Part shown: one piece after another, positions 25,136 through 36,344 of the stretch
Layout: each line of letters begins with the position of its first letter
How positions within the stretch are numbered: position 1 is the first letter of the stretch
Program-made: the position numbers and the translations under genes
The notes under the pieces: model-generated
Seen by the model: the letters and a program-made list of their open reading frames with translations, nothing else
What the model was told of the DNA's origin: nothing
Databases searched by the model: none
Source of the DNA: Solobacterium sp.
GTDB lineage: Bacteria > Bacillota_I > Bacilli_A > Erysipelotrichales > Erysipelotrichaceae
Direction: 5' to 3'
Assembly (NCBI GenBank): GCA_017404505.1
Contig: JAFRCE010000026.1
Coordinates: 62,001 to 126,000 of the forward strand
DNA length: 64,000 nt

Positions 25136-27814
25136 TCAGCGCTGCTTGTAGCGGATGACTTCACCGCTCCAGGCTTTTGTCAGGATCTCCTGCATATCGC
25201 GGACCATCGGCACGCGTGGGTTGGCTGGCGAGCACTGGTCTTCATAGGCGAGATAGGCGAGTTTCTCAGTCGCTTTCATCCAGTCTTCCTCGTTCAGGTA
25301 CGGCAGACTGGAGAACTTCATTTCAATGCCGCTGTCACGGCCGAGCGTTTCGACTGCTTTTGCGAACGCTTCGACACCCTGCTGCAGGCTTTCGACCTTC
25401 AGACCGATGGCCTGGGCCAGTTCGCAATAGCGCAAATCAGCGATGTAGTGCTTGTACTTCGGCCAGATACCTGGCTTTTCCGGCTTGGTGCCGTTATAGC
25501 GGATCGTGTACGGCAGCAGGATGGCGTTGGCCAGTCCGTGCGGAACATGGAATTCGGCACCGACTTTGTGAGCCATCGAATGGTTCATGCCCAGGAAGGC
25601 GTTGGCGAAGGCCATGCCGGCCATGGCCGAAGCGTTGTGCATCTTTTCACGGGCTTCCGGATCATTGGCTCCGTTATGAACGGCTCTTGGCAGATATTCG
25701 AAGACCATCTGCACGGCTTTGAGAGCCAGGGCGTCGGTGAAGTCGGTCGCCAGTACGGAGACATAGGCTTCGACGGCGTGCGTCAGCACGTCCATGCCGG
25801 TGTTGGCGGTGATCGCCGGCGGCAGGGTCATCGTCAGAGCCGGGTCGATGATGGCGACGGTTGGGGTCAGTGAATAGTCGGTCAGCGGATACTTGATATG
25901 CGTTTCCTTATCGGTAATGACCGCGAACGGAGTGACTTCCGAACCGGTTCCGGATGTGGTCGGAATGCATACCAGATTGGCTTTCTTGCCGAGTTCCGGA
26001 TACTGGAAGGCGCGCTTGCGGATATCCATGAACTTCTGCTTCAGATCGTCAAAGTTGACTTCCGGATGCTCGTAGTACAGCCACATGCCTTTGGCTGCGT
26101 CCATCGCGGAGCCGCCGCCGAGGGCGATGATCGTATCCGGCTCAAAGGAGTTCATCAGTTCGAGACCCTTGCGGACGGTCTGGATGGACGGATCCGGTTC
26201 GACGTCGCAGAAGAGTTCATAAGTGACTTTGTTGATGCGCTGGGCAAGCTGATCGGTGACTTTGTCGACATAGCCGAGCTTGACCATCGACTGGTCGGTA
26301 ACGATGAAGACTTTATTCATTTCCCGCATGTCATGCAGGTATTCGATGGAATTCTTTTCAATGTAGATTTTGGATGGAATCTTGAACCACTGCATATTGT
26401 TTCTCCTCTCACCGACCTTTTTGATGTTCAGCAGATTCACAGTGCTGATATTGTCTGAAACACTGTTGTGACCATAGGAGCCGCAGCCCAGCGTCATGGA
26501 CGGAATAAAGGAATTATAGATATTGCCGATGCCGCCGAAGGTGGAAGGGGAATTCCAGATGATACGGCAGGCCTTCATGCGGCGGCCGTATTCACGGACC
26601 AGATTCTCGTTGGCGGTATGAATGGCAGCCGAATGTCCGGTGCCGTTGAACATGACCATCGCTTCCGCCTTGTCGAGACCGTCCTCGACGCTCTTGGCTT
26701 TCAGCATGGCCAGAACCGGCGAAAGTTTTTCTCTCGTCAGCGGTTCGTTCGGTCCGACTTCCTTGCATTCGGCGATGATGATGGAAGTGTCCGGATCCAC
26801 TTCGAAACCGGCCTGCTGGGCGATCCAGAAGGCGCTCTTGCCGGCGACGCTGCCGTTCAGGCGGGCTTCCTGGCATCCTTCGCCATAAGCCTCGGCATTG
26901 AACATGAAGCGTTCCAGCTTCTTCTTTTCTTCTTTCGTCACATAGTGGACGTTGTAATGACGGAATTCGTTTTTGACGTCCTCATAGATCTCCTGATCGA
27001 CGATAACGGCCTGCTCGGAAGCACATACCATACCGTGGTCGAACGCTTTGGAGAGGGCGACGTCAGATACCGCCTGGGCAATGTCAGCGGTTGTCTCGAT
27101 ATAGGCCGGGACATTGCCGGCACCGACGCCGAGGGCCGGTTTGCCGCAGCTGTAGGCGGCTTTGACCATGGCGTTGCCGCCGGTCGCGAGGATCGTGGAG
27201 ACACCCGGATGATTCATCAGGGCGCTGGTCGCGTCCATGCTCGGAACTTCGATCCACTGAATGCAGTTTTCCGGAGCGCCGGCCGCCACTGCCGCGTCAT
27301 ACATGACTTTGGCAGCCGCCGCCGAACACTTCTGGGCATTCGGATGGAAGGCGAAGATGATCGGATTTCTGGTCTTGAGGCAGATCAGCGACTTGAAGAT
27401 GGCAGTCGATGTCGGGTTGGTGACCGGTGTGATGCCGGCGACGACACCGACCGGTTCCGCCACGTACTTCAGGCCTTTGACCGGATCTTCGTCAATGATG
27501 CCGACCGTTTTCTGATTGCGCATGTGATTGACGACGTATTCACAGGCAAACAGATTCTTTGTAGCTTTGTCTTCAAAGACACCGCGGCCGGTTTCCTCGA
27601 TGGCCAGTTTGGCCAGTTCGCCGTGTCTGTCAAGGGCTGCGACAGAGCATTTGGCGACGATATAGTCGATTTTTTCCTGATCGAAATGCGCGTATTCGTC
27701 CAGTGCTTTCAGGGCTTTCGCGACTTTTTCATTCACTTCCGCGACCGGTGTCGGGGCGGGAACTTCAACTGCGGGTTTTGCTGGGGCTTTTGCTGTTTTT
27801 CTACGTTCAGCCAT
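25136..27814 (-). CDS. adhE: Bifunctional acetaldehyde-CoA/alcohol dehydrogenase AdhE
   Basis: 892 residues. Reduces acetyl-CoA to acetaldehyde then ethanol with two NADH, forming spirosomes in other species. The N-terminal aldehyde dehydrogenase half shows GITPVTNPTST and the catalytic Cys in FDHGMVCASEQAV (about 270). The C-terminal iron alcohol dehydrogenase half shows GGGSAMDAAK, TTSGTGSEVTPFAVI, DVLTHAVEAYVS and MNHSMAHKVGAEFHVPHG with iron-binding His. It carries an extra Ala/Pro/Lys-rich N-terminal extension of about 28 residues before the usual start. RBS CAGGAGG. Confidence 0.97.
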   Translation of the reverse strand: MAERRKTAKAPAKPAVEVPAPTPVAEVNEKVAKALKALDEYAHFDQEKIDYIVAKCSVAALDRHGELAKLAIEETGRGVFEDKATKNLFACEYVVNHMRNQKTVGIIDEDPVKGLKYVAEPVGVVAGITPVTNPTSTAIFKSLICLKTRNPIIFAFHPNAQKCSAAAAKVMYDAAVAAGAPENCIQWIEVPSMDATSALMNHPGVSTILATGGNAMVKAAYSCGKPALGVGAGNVPAYIETTADIAQAVSDVALSKAFDHGMVCASEQAVIVDQEIYEDVKNEFRHYNVHYVTKEEKKKLERFMFNAEAYGEGCQEARLNGSVAGKSAFWIAQQAGFEVDPDTSIIIAECKEVGPNEPLTREKLSPVLAMLKAKSVEDGLDKAEAMVMFNGTGHSAAIHTANENLVREYGRRMKACRIIWNSPSTFGGIGNIYNSFIPSMTLGCGSYGHNSVSDNISTVNLLNIKKVGERRNNMQWFKIPSKIYIEKNSIEYLHDMREMNKVFIVTDQSMVKLGYVDKVTDQLAQRINKVTYELFCDVEPDPSIQTVRKGLELMNSFEPDTIIALGGGSAMDAAKGMWLYYEHPEVNFDDLKQKFMDIRKRAFQYPELGKKANLVCIPTTSGTGSEVTPFAVITDKETHIKYPLTDYSLTPTVAIIDPALTMTLPPAITANTGMDVLTHAVEAYVSVLATDFTDALALKAVQMVFEYLPRAVHNGANDPEAREKMHNASAMAGMAFANAFLGMNHSMAHKVGAEFHVPHGLANAILLPYTIRYNGTKPEKPGIWPKYKHYIADLRYCELAQAIGLKVESLQQGVEAFAKAVETLGRDSGIEMKFSSLPYLNEEDWMKATEKLAYLAYEDQCSPANPRVPMVRDMQEILTKAWSGEVIRYKQR

Positions 27815-27938
27815 TCCATTTTCCTCCTGGTGAATTTTTTCACGAACTTACGGTATCATGATATCCGGCAAGATGCAACAAATATGATAAAAAAATCACA
27901 AATTACCGGACAAGTATTCGGATGATAAAAAAGGGAGT

Positions 27939-28217
27939 TCAGAACCAGCCGTAGGAAAAACGTTTTTCGTCTGGTTTGACTTCCGTCTGCTTGACAGTGA
28001 TGTCGTCCACGCGGATGAATCTGCCGTCACCTTTGGCAACCGCCGCAAGAAAACTGTCGATGTCTTCTTCTTCACCCTGAACGAAGATCTCGACCATTCC
28101 GTTGCTCATATTTTTCACTGAGCCGGTCAGTTTGCGTTTCTGCGCCTGCAGCGTGACAAAACCGCGGAAACCGACACCCTGAACCTGTCCTTCAACGATC
28201 ACATGATAGCGTTTCAT
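27939..28217 (-). CDS. acyP: Acylphosphatase
   Basis: 92 residues. Small ferredoxin-like-fold enzyme hydrolysing acyl phosphates such as acetyl phosphate and carbamoyl phosphate. The phosphate loop GQVQGVGFRGF (about 10-20) has the catalytic Arg, and the catalytic Asn is in NMSNGMVEIF (about 41-50). Monocistronic, divergent from the S51 gene. Acetyl phosphate links it loosely to pduL and adhE in this window. Confidence 0.93.
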   Translation of the reverse strand: MKRYHVIVEGQVQGVGFRGFVTLQAQKRKLTGSVKNMSNGMVEIFVQGEEEDIDSFLAAVAKGDGRFIRVDDITVKQTEVKPDEKRFSYGWF

Positions 28218-28302
28218 AAATTCTCCTGATAGTTACAGTATAGCAATTCCTGCTTTCTTTTTAAAAGAAGAAGAATATAATAAATGCATTGCGGAGAACG
28301 AT

Positions 28303-29010
28303 ATGGCAAACATACTTCTGAATATTTCAAACTTTGACGCCCCGTGGGCATATGCCAGTCTGTCACAGTATCTGACGGCGGATAAAAAAGTACTGATCCT
28401 GCCGCTGAGTTACCACGAGGACTGGATCACGGACGATCTTGAATGGCACCATGAATACGGGAAGGGGACAGACGGCTATGAAATGCTGATCCGGCCGTTT
28501 CTTTCCTATGGTATCAGGGAAAAGAACATCCGCTGGGTCAACTACTATGAAGATGACGAAGTGAGTGCCCGAAAGAAACTGGCCTGGGCTGACGTACTCT
28601 TTTTCACCGGCGGCTACCCGGACTGGATGCTGCAGAGACTGTATGATTTCGGCATCGAGCAGGCAGTGCACGATTTTGACGGTGTCATCATGGGAACCTC
28701 GGCCGGTGCCCTGATCCAGCTTGAGGAATATCATCTGACCCCGGAAGACGGTTACGAATTCCAGTATCAGTACGGGCTGGGCATGCTGTCGGGCTTCGAT
28801 CTGGAAGTTCATTATGAAGAGGACGAAAGACATCTGGAGGCGATCATCCGCACCATCGAGGAAAAGGGCATTCCGGTCATCGCCATGCCGAACGAAGGCG
28901 GCCTGCTGATCGACGGCGATCATTTTGAACTGTTGGGCGGCTCATTCATCCTCGACAGCCGGCATCTTGACGAGCTGTACGAAACCTGCGAATATCTGCG
29001 TTATCTGTGA
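28303..29010 (+). CDS. Peptidase S51 / class I glutamine amidotransferase-like protein
   Basis: 235 residues. Related to dipeptidase E and cyanophycinase. The nucleophile elbow is VIMGTSAGALIQL with Ser at about 133; FFTGGYPDWML (about 105-115) forms the oxyanion-hole loop. Serine rather than cysteine fits S51 peptidases. No signal peptide. -10 TATAAT and GCGGAG precede it. Its natural substrate is unknown. Confidence 0.85.
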   Translation: MANILLNISNFDAPWAYASLSQYLTADKKVLILPLSYHEDWITDDLEWHHEYGKGTDGYEMLIRPFLSYGIREKNIRWVNYYEDDEVSARKKLAWADVLFFTGGYPDWMLQRLYDFGIEQAVHDFDGVIMGTSAGALIQLEEYHLTPEDGYEFQYQYGLGMLSGFDLEVHYEEDERHLEAIIRTIEEKGIPVIAMPNEGGLLIDGDHFELLGGSFILDSRHLDELYETCEYLRYL

Positions 29011-29033
29011 GCGGCTGAAAATGCCGGAAGAAC

Positions 29034-29061
29034 TTGAAAAAATCATTAATTCTTCTATAAT
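29034..29061 (+). promoter_or_regulatory. Promoter of the pheST T-box leader
   Basis: TTGAAA (29034-29039), 16-base spacer, TATAAT (29056-29061), starting just past the S51 stop codon. Confidence 0.75.
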
Positions 29062-29068
29062 CATAGAT

Positions 29069-29300
29069 ATTGAAAACGCTATAAAGAAAAGACCAGTACC
29101 CGCAGTGCGAAGTCACAGAGAGGGATCCGGATGCTGAAAGGATCCTGTCCGAGCGGCGGCGAATTCACTTTTCCAGTGAGGCCAATCCCCTCCGGATGCT
29201 CCCGTTACGAGTCAACTGAGGTGCATGTCCCATATATGGACATGAATCAGGATGGTACCGCGTGTCATGCGTTCCTGTGTTTTACAGGAACGTTTTTTGT
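29069..29300 (+). ncRNA. T-box riboswitch (tRNA-Phe sensing) upstream of pheST
   Basis: Leader with the T-box sequence AATCAGGATGGTACCGCG (29245-29262), which base-pairs with the tRNA acceptor end, followed by an intrinsic terminator (29270-29299, CGTTCCTG...CAGGAACG, then T6). Stem I features include the AGTA S-turn near 29095 and the AGAGAGGGA region. TTC at 29164-29166 (in GAATTCAC) is the probable specifier codon for phenylalanine, agreeing with the downstream genes. Uncharged tRNA-Phe would favour antitermination. Confidence 0.92.
29270..29300 (+). terminator. T-box regulated terminator
   Basis: CGTTCCTG-TGTTTTA-CAGGAACG followed by TTTTTT, immediately before the pheS ribosome-binding site. 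Confidence 0.9.
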
Positions 29301-29316
29301 TGGAGGAAAGAAAGAA

Positions 29317-30351
29317 ATGGACAAGATCACAGAAGTACAGAATCAGGCCCTCGAAGCAATTGCGGCGGCCGCTGATCTGGATGCCCTGCAGCAGGCCAGG
29401 ATCCGCTATCTTGGCAAGAAAGGCGACATTCAGGCGCTGATGAGCGAAATGAAATCGCTGCCGAAGGAAGAAAAACCGGCTTTCGGCCAGAAGGTCAATG
29501 TGTGCAAACAGGTCGTCAGCGAAGCGCTCGAGAAGCGGCAGGCAGAACTGCAGGAAGAAGCGCTGGCGGCACGGCTCGTGGAAGAGAAGATCGATATCAC
29601 GCTGCCCGGCACAAAGCACACGCTCGGCACGATGCATCCGCTGTTTATGATTCAGCAGGAAATCGAAGACCTCTTTATCGGCATGGGCTATAAAGTGGCG
29701 GAAGGTCCGGAAGTCGAACTGGATCATTACAACTTCGAGCTTGCCAATATTCCGAAGGACCATCCGGCCCGTGACATGCAGGATACCTTCTATGTCGACC
29801 CGAATACGCTGCTGCGCACCCATACGACGGCGATGCAGATGCGCGAGCTGGAAAAGGCGGAAGGAAAGACGCCGATCAAACTGATCTGCCCCGGCAAGGT
29901 GTACCGCAGAGACGATGACGACGCGACGCATTCCCATCAGTTCATGCAGTGCGAAGGCCTGGTCGTCGGTGAGCATATCACCCTGGCTGATTTGAAGGGA
30001 ACACTGGAACACATGGCGAATACGATGTTCGGAAACGGCCGTCAGATCCGCTTCCGTCCGTCCTACTTCCCGTTCACGGAACCGTCCGTCGAAGTTGATG
30101 TCTCCTGTCCGTTCTGCAACGGCAAGGGCTGCTCGGTCTGCAAGGGCTCGGGCTGGATCGAGATCCTCGGTGCCGGCATGGTTCATCCCCACGTCCTGGA
30201 AATGAACGGCTTCGATTCCGAAAAGTGCACCGGCTTTGCCTTCGGTATCGGCCTTGAACGTATTGCCATGCTGAAATACGGTATCGACGATATCCGTAAT
30301 TTCTATATCAACGACGTCAGATTCCTGAAGAATTTTGACCGCTTTGACTGA
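29317..30351 (+). CDS. pheS: Phenylalanyl-tRNA synthetase alpha subunit
   Basis: 344 residues. Catalytic subunit of the alpha2-beta2 enzyme. N-terminal coiled coil (1-85), then class II core: LGTMHPLF, motif 2 [22 protein letters not shown], the zinc-like [17 protein letters not shown] and motif 3 [20 protein letters not shown] 29317 is preceded by TTGGAGGAAAG; the longer frame extends into the T-box and is rejected. PheT follows after 14 nt. Confidence 0.97.
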   Translation: MDKITEVQNQALEAIAAAADLDALQQARIRYLGKKGDIQALMSEMKSLPKEEKPAFGQKVNVCKQVVSEALEKRQAELQEEALAARLVEEKIDITLPGTKHTLGTMHPLFMIQQEIEDLFIGMGYKVAEGPEVELDHYNFELANIPKDHPARDMQDTFYVDPNTLLRTHTTAMQMRELEKAEGKTPIKLICPGKVYRRDDDDATHSHQFMQCEGLVVGEHITLADLKGTLEHMANTMFGNGRQIRFRPSYFPFTEPSVEVDVSCPFCNGKGCSVCKGSGWIEILGAGMVHPHVLEMNGFDSEKCTGFAFGIGLERIAMLKYGIDDIRNFYINDVRFLKNFDRFD

Positions 30352-30365
30352 GGAGGGAAACGGAA

Positions 30366-32762
30366 ATGAGATTAAGTTACAAATGGCTGAGCGAGTATGT
30401 CGATCTTTCCGGCATCACTCCGGAAGAACTGGCTGAAAAGATGACGACAGCCGGCCTTGAAGTCGAAGGCATCGAACCGATGGCTAAGGGTTCCAACCTG
30501 GTGATCGGTGAAGTCATGGAATGCGAAGACATTCCGGAAACCCATCTGCACGCGACCGTGACAAGAATCGGACCGAATCCGGAAGATGTCACGAAGATCG
30601 TCTGCGGCGCCCCGAACTGCCGCAAGGGCCTCAAGGTCATTGCTGCTCTGCCGGGTGCGGAACTGCCGGGCGGCACGATTACCGCCAAGCCGCTGCGCGG
30701 ATATGAATCCAACGGCATGCTGTGCGCCTTGTACGAACTGGGCGTGGATAAGAAAAACCTGACGGAATACCAGCTGTCCGGCATCGAGGAGCTTCCTGCC
30801 GATGCTCCGGTCGGCGAAAGAAATGTCTTTGAGTATCTCGGTCTGGACGATACGATCCTCGACGTTTCCCTGACCCCCAACCGGGCGGACTGCTCTGCCA
30901 TGTGGAACATGGCAAAGGAAGTCGGCGCCATCCTGCACCGTGAAGTCAGATGGCCGGATTATGAAGGCAAGGCAGACGTCGGCACACCGACCTCCTTCAA
31001 GGTGGCAAGCAAGACCGAAAAATGTCCGGCTTTCACCGGCAAGGTCGTCAACCATGTCAAGGTCGGACCTTCCCCGAAGTGGATGGTCAATTACCTGCAT
31101 GCGGCAGGCATGAATTCCATCAACAACGTCGTCGACATCTCCAACTTCGTCATGCTGGAAACCGGACAGCCGCTGCATTACTACAACCTGGCCAAACTGC
31201 CGGCCGGCGACATCACGGTCGTCGACGACAGGGAACTGACCATGACAGCGCTGGATGGCGAACAGTTTGATATTAAAAAGGGTGACCTGCTGATCACGAC
31301 CGGCGGCGAAGCGACCGGTATTGCCGGTATCATGGGCGGCGAGGAATCGATGATCGATGAAACGACAGAAGGAATCTTCATCGAAGCGGCCAACTTCAAC
31401 GCTGTCAGCATCCGCCGCACGTCCATCCGTCTCAATCTGATCACCGAGGCGGCCCAGCGCTTCACCAAGGGCATCGAACCCCTCAGCATGAAGAAGGCGG
31501 TCGACCGCTCCGTGCAGCTGCTGGAGAAATATGCCGACGCGTCCGGTTTCGAAGAGACGATCCTCTGCGGCGACCACAGCTATCAGCCGGTCGTCGTCAA
31601 AGAGACGCTGTCCCACTGCAATGACCTGCTTGGCACGGATTTCTCCATGGATCAGGTCACCGAAGCACTGAAATGGCTGGATTTCAAACCGGAAGTCAGC
31701 GGTGACGAGATCATCTGCCATATCCCGAGCTACCGCACGGATATCGAAAGACCGGCGGATATCGACGAGGAAGTCATCCGTCTGATCGGTTTTGATTCCC
31801 TGAAGAGCACGCTGCCGTACATGGCCGCCACCGTCGGCCGTCTGACACCGGTGCAGAACACCCGCCGCCGCATCCGCGAGATCATGCGTGCCTACGGCCT
31901 CAATGAAATCGTCACCTATACCCTGGTGTCACAGGACTACATCGATAACGCGTTCCATCCGGCCGGCGAGGCGATCGCCCTGGCCATGCCGATGAGCGAT
32001 GCCCGCAAATATATCCGCAGTTCCCTGATCAATTCCGTTCTCGAATGCGTTCAGTACAACGAAGCGCATCAGAACAGCGACAACACCTTCTTCGAGATTT
32101 CCAAGGTTTACGGAAAAGATAAAGAAGAGGAACGTCTGGCGGTTGCCTTTGACGGCGTCCTGCAGCAGGATCCTCTGCACAAGACAGTCGAAAAGGGCGA
32201 CTTCTATGCCATGAAGGGTCTGATCATGAATCTTCTCAGCCGCCTCGGTTTCAATGAAAACCGTATCCAGTTTGCTGAGAATACCATCGATACCGACAAG
32301 TTCCATCCTTACCGCAGCGCCGCTGTCAGTCTCGACAAGAACCTGATCGGTGTCTTCGGCGAGATTCATCCTGCCTATGCGAAGAAGTTCGATCTGAAGA
32401 GAGTCGTCTACGGCGAATTCTTCCTCGACCCAATCTTCGCCGCCAAGGCTGCCAGACTGCGCTTCACTGCCATCGACAGATATCCGGCTGTCGAGCGTGA
32501 TATCGCCCTCGTCGTCGACCGTGATGTCACGGCCCAGGCGCTGCTGTCCACGATCCGCAGAGTCAGCTCGAAACTTGTCCGCAAGACCGACGTCTTCGAC
32601 GTATACGAAGGCGAGCATATCGAAGCAGGCAAGAAGAGCGTCGCGCTGCGCATTACTTACCAGGCACCGGATCATACGCTCAAGGAAGAGGAAATCACCT
32701 CCGTTCACGAGCGGATCCTGGCATTGCTGAAAGAAAAACTGCACGCCGAGCTGAGAGGCTGA
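30366..32762 (+). CDS. pheT: Phenylalanyl-tRNA synthetase beta subunit
   Basis: 798 residues, normal length. N-terminal MRLSYKWLSEYVDL, an embedded tRNA-binding OB domain (about 40-150), B3/B4 editing domain (IMGGEESMIDETT region), B5 DNA-binding-like domain and the C-terminal ferredoxin-like anticodon-binding domain (RYPAVERDIALVVD...). The beta subunit hydrolyses mischarged Tyr-tRNA(Phe). RBS GAGGAGGG. A terminator follows. Confidence 0.97.
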   Translation: MRLSYKWLSEYVDLSGITPEELAEKMTTAGLEVEGIEPMAKGSNLVIGEVMECEDIPETHLHATVTRIGPNPEDVTKIVCGAPNCRKGLKVIAALPGAELPGGTITAKPLRGYESNGMLCALYELGVDKKNLTEYQLSGIEELPADAPVGERNVFEYLGLDDTILDVSLTPNRADCSAMWNMAKEVGAILHREVRWPDYEGKADVGTPTSFKVASKTEKCPAFTGKVVNHVKVGPSPKWMVNYLHAAGMNSINNVVDISNFVMLETGQPLHYYNLAKLPAGDITVVDDRELTMTALDGEQFDIKKGDLLITTGGEATGIAGIMGGEESMIDETTEGIFIEAANFNAVSIRRTSIRLNLITEAAQRFTKGIEPLSMKKAVDRSVQLLEKYADASGFEETILCGDHSYQPVVVKETLSHCNDLLGTDFSMDQVTEALKWLDFKPEVSGDEIICHIPSYRTDIERPADIDEEVIRLIGFDSLKSTLPYMAATVGRLTPVQNTRRRIREIMRAYGLNEIVTYTLVSQDYIDNAFHPAGEAIALAMPMSDARKYIRSSLINSVLECVQYNEAHQNSDNTFFEISKVYGKDKEEERLAVAFDGVLQQDPLHKTVEKGDFYAMKGLIMNLLSRLGFNENRIQFAENTIDTDKFHPYRSAAVSLDKNLIGVFGEIHPAYAKKFDLKRVVYGEFFLDPIFAAKAARLRFTAIDRYPAVERDIALVVDRDVTAQALLSTIRRVSSKLVRKTDVFDVYEGEHIEAGKKSVALRITYQAPDHTLKEEEITSVHERILALLKEKLHAELRG

Positions 32763-32789
32763 TAACAGATTTCTCTGTATCATTCAGGG

Positions 32790-32826
32790 GCAGGCTCTGT
32801 ACATCATTACAGGGTCTGCCTTTTTC
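32790..32826 (+). terminator. Terminator of pheST
   Basis: GGCAGGCTCTGTA-CATCAT-TACAGGGTCTGCC followed by TTTTTC. Confidence 0.9.
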
Positions 32827-32910
32827 ATTCTTTTCCGGGAATATGGAACTGTTCGGTATCCCGATACAGCGGACAGCCGGAAATGATATTATTTAAAAGA
32901 GGTATTTTAT

Positions 32911-33663
32911 ATGTTGATTCCGGATTGGGTATTCCTGGCTTTCAATTTCGTCCTGATTATCACTCTGCTGTTCTGCATGGCCTTCGGCTGGCAGCAGGGC
33001 GGAAAGCACATGCTGGCGGATATTTTCAGAACGGTTCTGCAGATCGTCACAACAATTTTTGTCACGTATTTTCTGACGACCCGCTACAGTCTGTTCAACG
33101 AACAGAAATTCTATGAATATATGGAAGGGCTGAGAAGCCAGTCAAGCATATCAGAGTCTATATCACTTCTGGAAGTGAACAAGTTTCGCTTTTACCGGTC
33201 GGGAATCATCTGGTTTTTTGTTGCATTGGTCGGTGTCGGACTGATCTTCGGGATTATCATGCATTTTTACCGTAAATTTCGCAAAAGCAGCGAAAAGAAA
33301 CCCCTCAGCAAAGCGGATCGTGTGCTTGGTGAGATCCTCGGTGGCGTTCTCTTTCTGTTCTGGATCACCCTGTTCACCCCGGTAATGATTTCGACGGAGA
33401 AAACGGATGTCTTCAGCAACGGATCCGATCTCGTCAACCGGACCGTACTGAAATATCCGGTCAACTATGTGGCCAAGCCGCTGACAAAACTGATTCTGGG
33501 TGACAATCCGGCTGCCAGGGTGTTTGACGACGGCCTGGAAGCGATCAGCCAGGGTGTTGAAGGCTTTGCGGGCTGGATCGAAGAACACTGCGATGACGTG
33601 ACGGAAGTTGCTGATCTGACATGGTTATTCACCGCCGAAGCACAGTCGAAGAACCGTCAGTGA
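32911..33663 (+). CDS. Integral membrane protein, CvpA-like layout
   Basis: 250 residues. Four predicted transmembrane helices (about 5-28, 45-62, 95-118, 145-165) with a basic loop (FYRKFRKSSEKKPLSKADRVLGEILGG) before the last, and a soluble C-terminal tail. The arrangement, including KADRVLGEILGGVLFLFW, resembles CvpA-type proteins, but I do not claim the family firmly. RBS AAAGAGGT. Monocistronic between pheST and groESL. Confidence 0.75.
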   Translation: MLIPDWVFLAFNFVLIITLLFCMAFGWQQGGKHMLADIFRTVLQIVTTIFVTYFLTTRYSLFNEQKFYEYMEGLRSQSSISESISLLEVNKFRFYRSGIIWFFVALVGVGLIFGIIMHFYRKFRKSSEKKPLSKADRVLGEILGGVLFLFWITLFTPVMISTEKTDVFSNGSDLVNRTVLKYPVNYVAKPLTKLILGDNPAARVFDDGLEAISQGVEGFAGWIEEHCDDVTEVADLTWLFTAEAQSKNRQ

Positions 33664-33771
33664 ACCGTTTCTTACAGGGAAAACAAAAATATGCGGTGAA
33701 AGAGAAATGGATTCTGTCACCGCTTTTCTTATGTTTTTCCGAATCTTTAAAATATAAAGATATAAAAAGAT

Positions 33772-33798
33772 TTAGCACACCACTTGACTGAGTGCTAA
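33772..33798 (+). promoter_or_regulatory. CIRCE operator 1 of groESL
   Basis: TTAGCACAC-N9-GAGTGCTAA, one half perfect, the other with one mismatch. It covers the -35 box of the groES promoter. Confidence 0.9.
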
Positions 33799-33812
33799 AG
33801 GCGGCATACAAT
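33784..33812 (+). promoter_or_regulatory. groESL promoter
   Basis: TTGACT (33784-33789), 17 bases, TACAAT (33807-33812). Confidence 0.85.
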
Positions 33813-33821
33813 AGTCCATGG

Positions 33822-33848
33822 TTAGCAAAAACATGTAAAGAGTGCTAA
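33822..33848 (+). promoter_or_regulatory. CIRCE operator 2 of groESL, in the 5' UTR
   Basis: TTAGCAAAA-N9-GAGTGCTAA. The right half is perfect and runs directly into the AAAAAGGAGG Shine-Dalgarno, as at htpG. HrcA may block elongation or initiation here. Confidence 0.8.
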
Positions 33849-33862
33849 AAAGGAGGCTTAAT

Positions 33863-34144
33863 ATGTTAAGACCGTTACATGATTATGTAGTGCTTGAGAA
33901 AATCAAGGAAGAAGAAAAAACACAGAGCGGTATCATTCTGACCGAGAAGCCGAAGGATCAGCCGAGCAAAGGTCTGGTCATCGCTGTGGGTCCGGGAAAG
34001 ACAGAAGACGGAACACTGGTTCCGACAGGTCTTGAAGCAGGACAGAAGGTCATTTATAAAAAGTATTCCGGCACAGAAGTCACAGAAGACAAAAAGGATT
34101 ATCTGCTGATCAAGGCAGAGGATATCCTCGCGGTCATTGAATAA
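33863..34144 (+). CDS. groES: Co-chaperonin GroES
   Basis: 93 residues. Heptameric lid of the GroEL chamber. [20 protein letters not shown], the mobile loop [18 protein letters not shown] (about 18-35) and the C-terminal [14 protein letters not shown] are typical. Start at ATG 33863 after AAGGAGG. Controlled by two CIRCE elements. Confidence 0.98.
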   Translation: MLRPLHDYVVLEKIKEEEKTQSGIILTEKPKDQPSKGLVIAVGPGKTEDGTLVPTGLEAGQKVIYKKYSGTEVTEDKKDYLLIKAEDILAVIE

Positions 34145-35770
<1,626 letters not shown>

Positions 35771-35789
35771 TCCGATCATAAATCATTTG

Positions 35790-35819
35790 GAACCGCAGAA
35801 AACCTGCGGTTCTTTTTTT
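35790..35819 (+). terminator. Terminator of groESL
   Basis: GAACCGCAG-AAAAC-CTGCGGTTC followed by seven T. Confidence 0.92.
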
Positions 35820-35847
35820 GCGTGTTATGATAGGAGCAGAGGTATTT

Positions 35848-36327
35848 ATGAAACGGAAAAAACTGACAGCAGCATTGACCGCGTTTCTCCTTTGCGCCTG
35901 CACCGATACGCTCAGACCGGGTGATGTCATGGATGGTGACGGCATGATCCGCGACTTCTTTTCCTATGATCTGAAAGGGACCTGGCATGAGATCTGGCCG
36001 GGCCGCGGCGAAACTCTGATTTTCCGCAAAGACACGGTGCGTCAGATCACTGTGGACGGCAGGGAAGCGGATATCGCATATCAGATCGAAGACGGCAGCG
36101 AACTGCGCAGCAGCGATCACGTCATCACGCTGGATCACGCGCAGGAAGAATACAGTGAACTGATCTATCAGGATCATCAGACGGAACAGGGCCTGAAAGG
36201 TTATCTCTTCGCCGTATGGCCGATCACCGGTGATGAGGATCCCTACCAGACAGTGAAGATCTTCCAGCATGAAGAAGACCGGAACGATTATACGGACAGG
36301 GATCTTCCGCAGCTGACAAAGAAATAA
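35848..36327 (+). CDS. Putative lipoprotein
   Basis: 159 residues, not recognised. Signal peptide MKRKKLTAALTAFLLCACTD with a lipobox-like LCAC (lipidated Cys about 18), so it is likely exported and membrane-anchored. The mature part contains GTWHEIWPGRGETLIF and beta-rich strands, similar in style to small lipocalin-like Bacillota lipoproteins such as the one at 55208. ATG 35848 follows AGGAGCAGAGG. Eighteen bases before the ChbG-like gene, so they may be cotranscribed. Confidence 0.75.
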   Translation: MKRKKLTAALTAFLLCACTDTLRPGDVMDGDGMIRDFFSYDLKGTWHEIWPGRGETLIFRKDTVRQITVDGREADIAYQIEDGSELRSSDHVITLDHAQEEYSELIYQDHQTEQGLKGYLFAVWPITGDEDPYQTVKIFQHEEDRNDYTDRDLPQLTKK

Positions 36328-36344
36328 GAACAGAGGGGGACAAT

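Noticed and set aside
27884-27901. Possible Rex (NADH-sensing) operator upstream of adhE
   Set aside because: The TCACAA half is present, but the left half matches TTGTGA at only 3 of 6 positions, and the spacer is a poly-A stretch.
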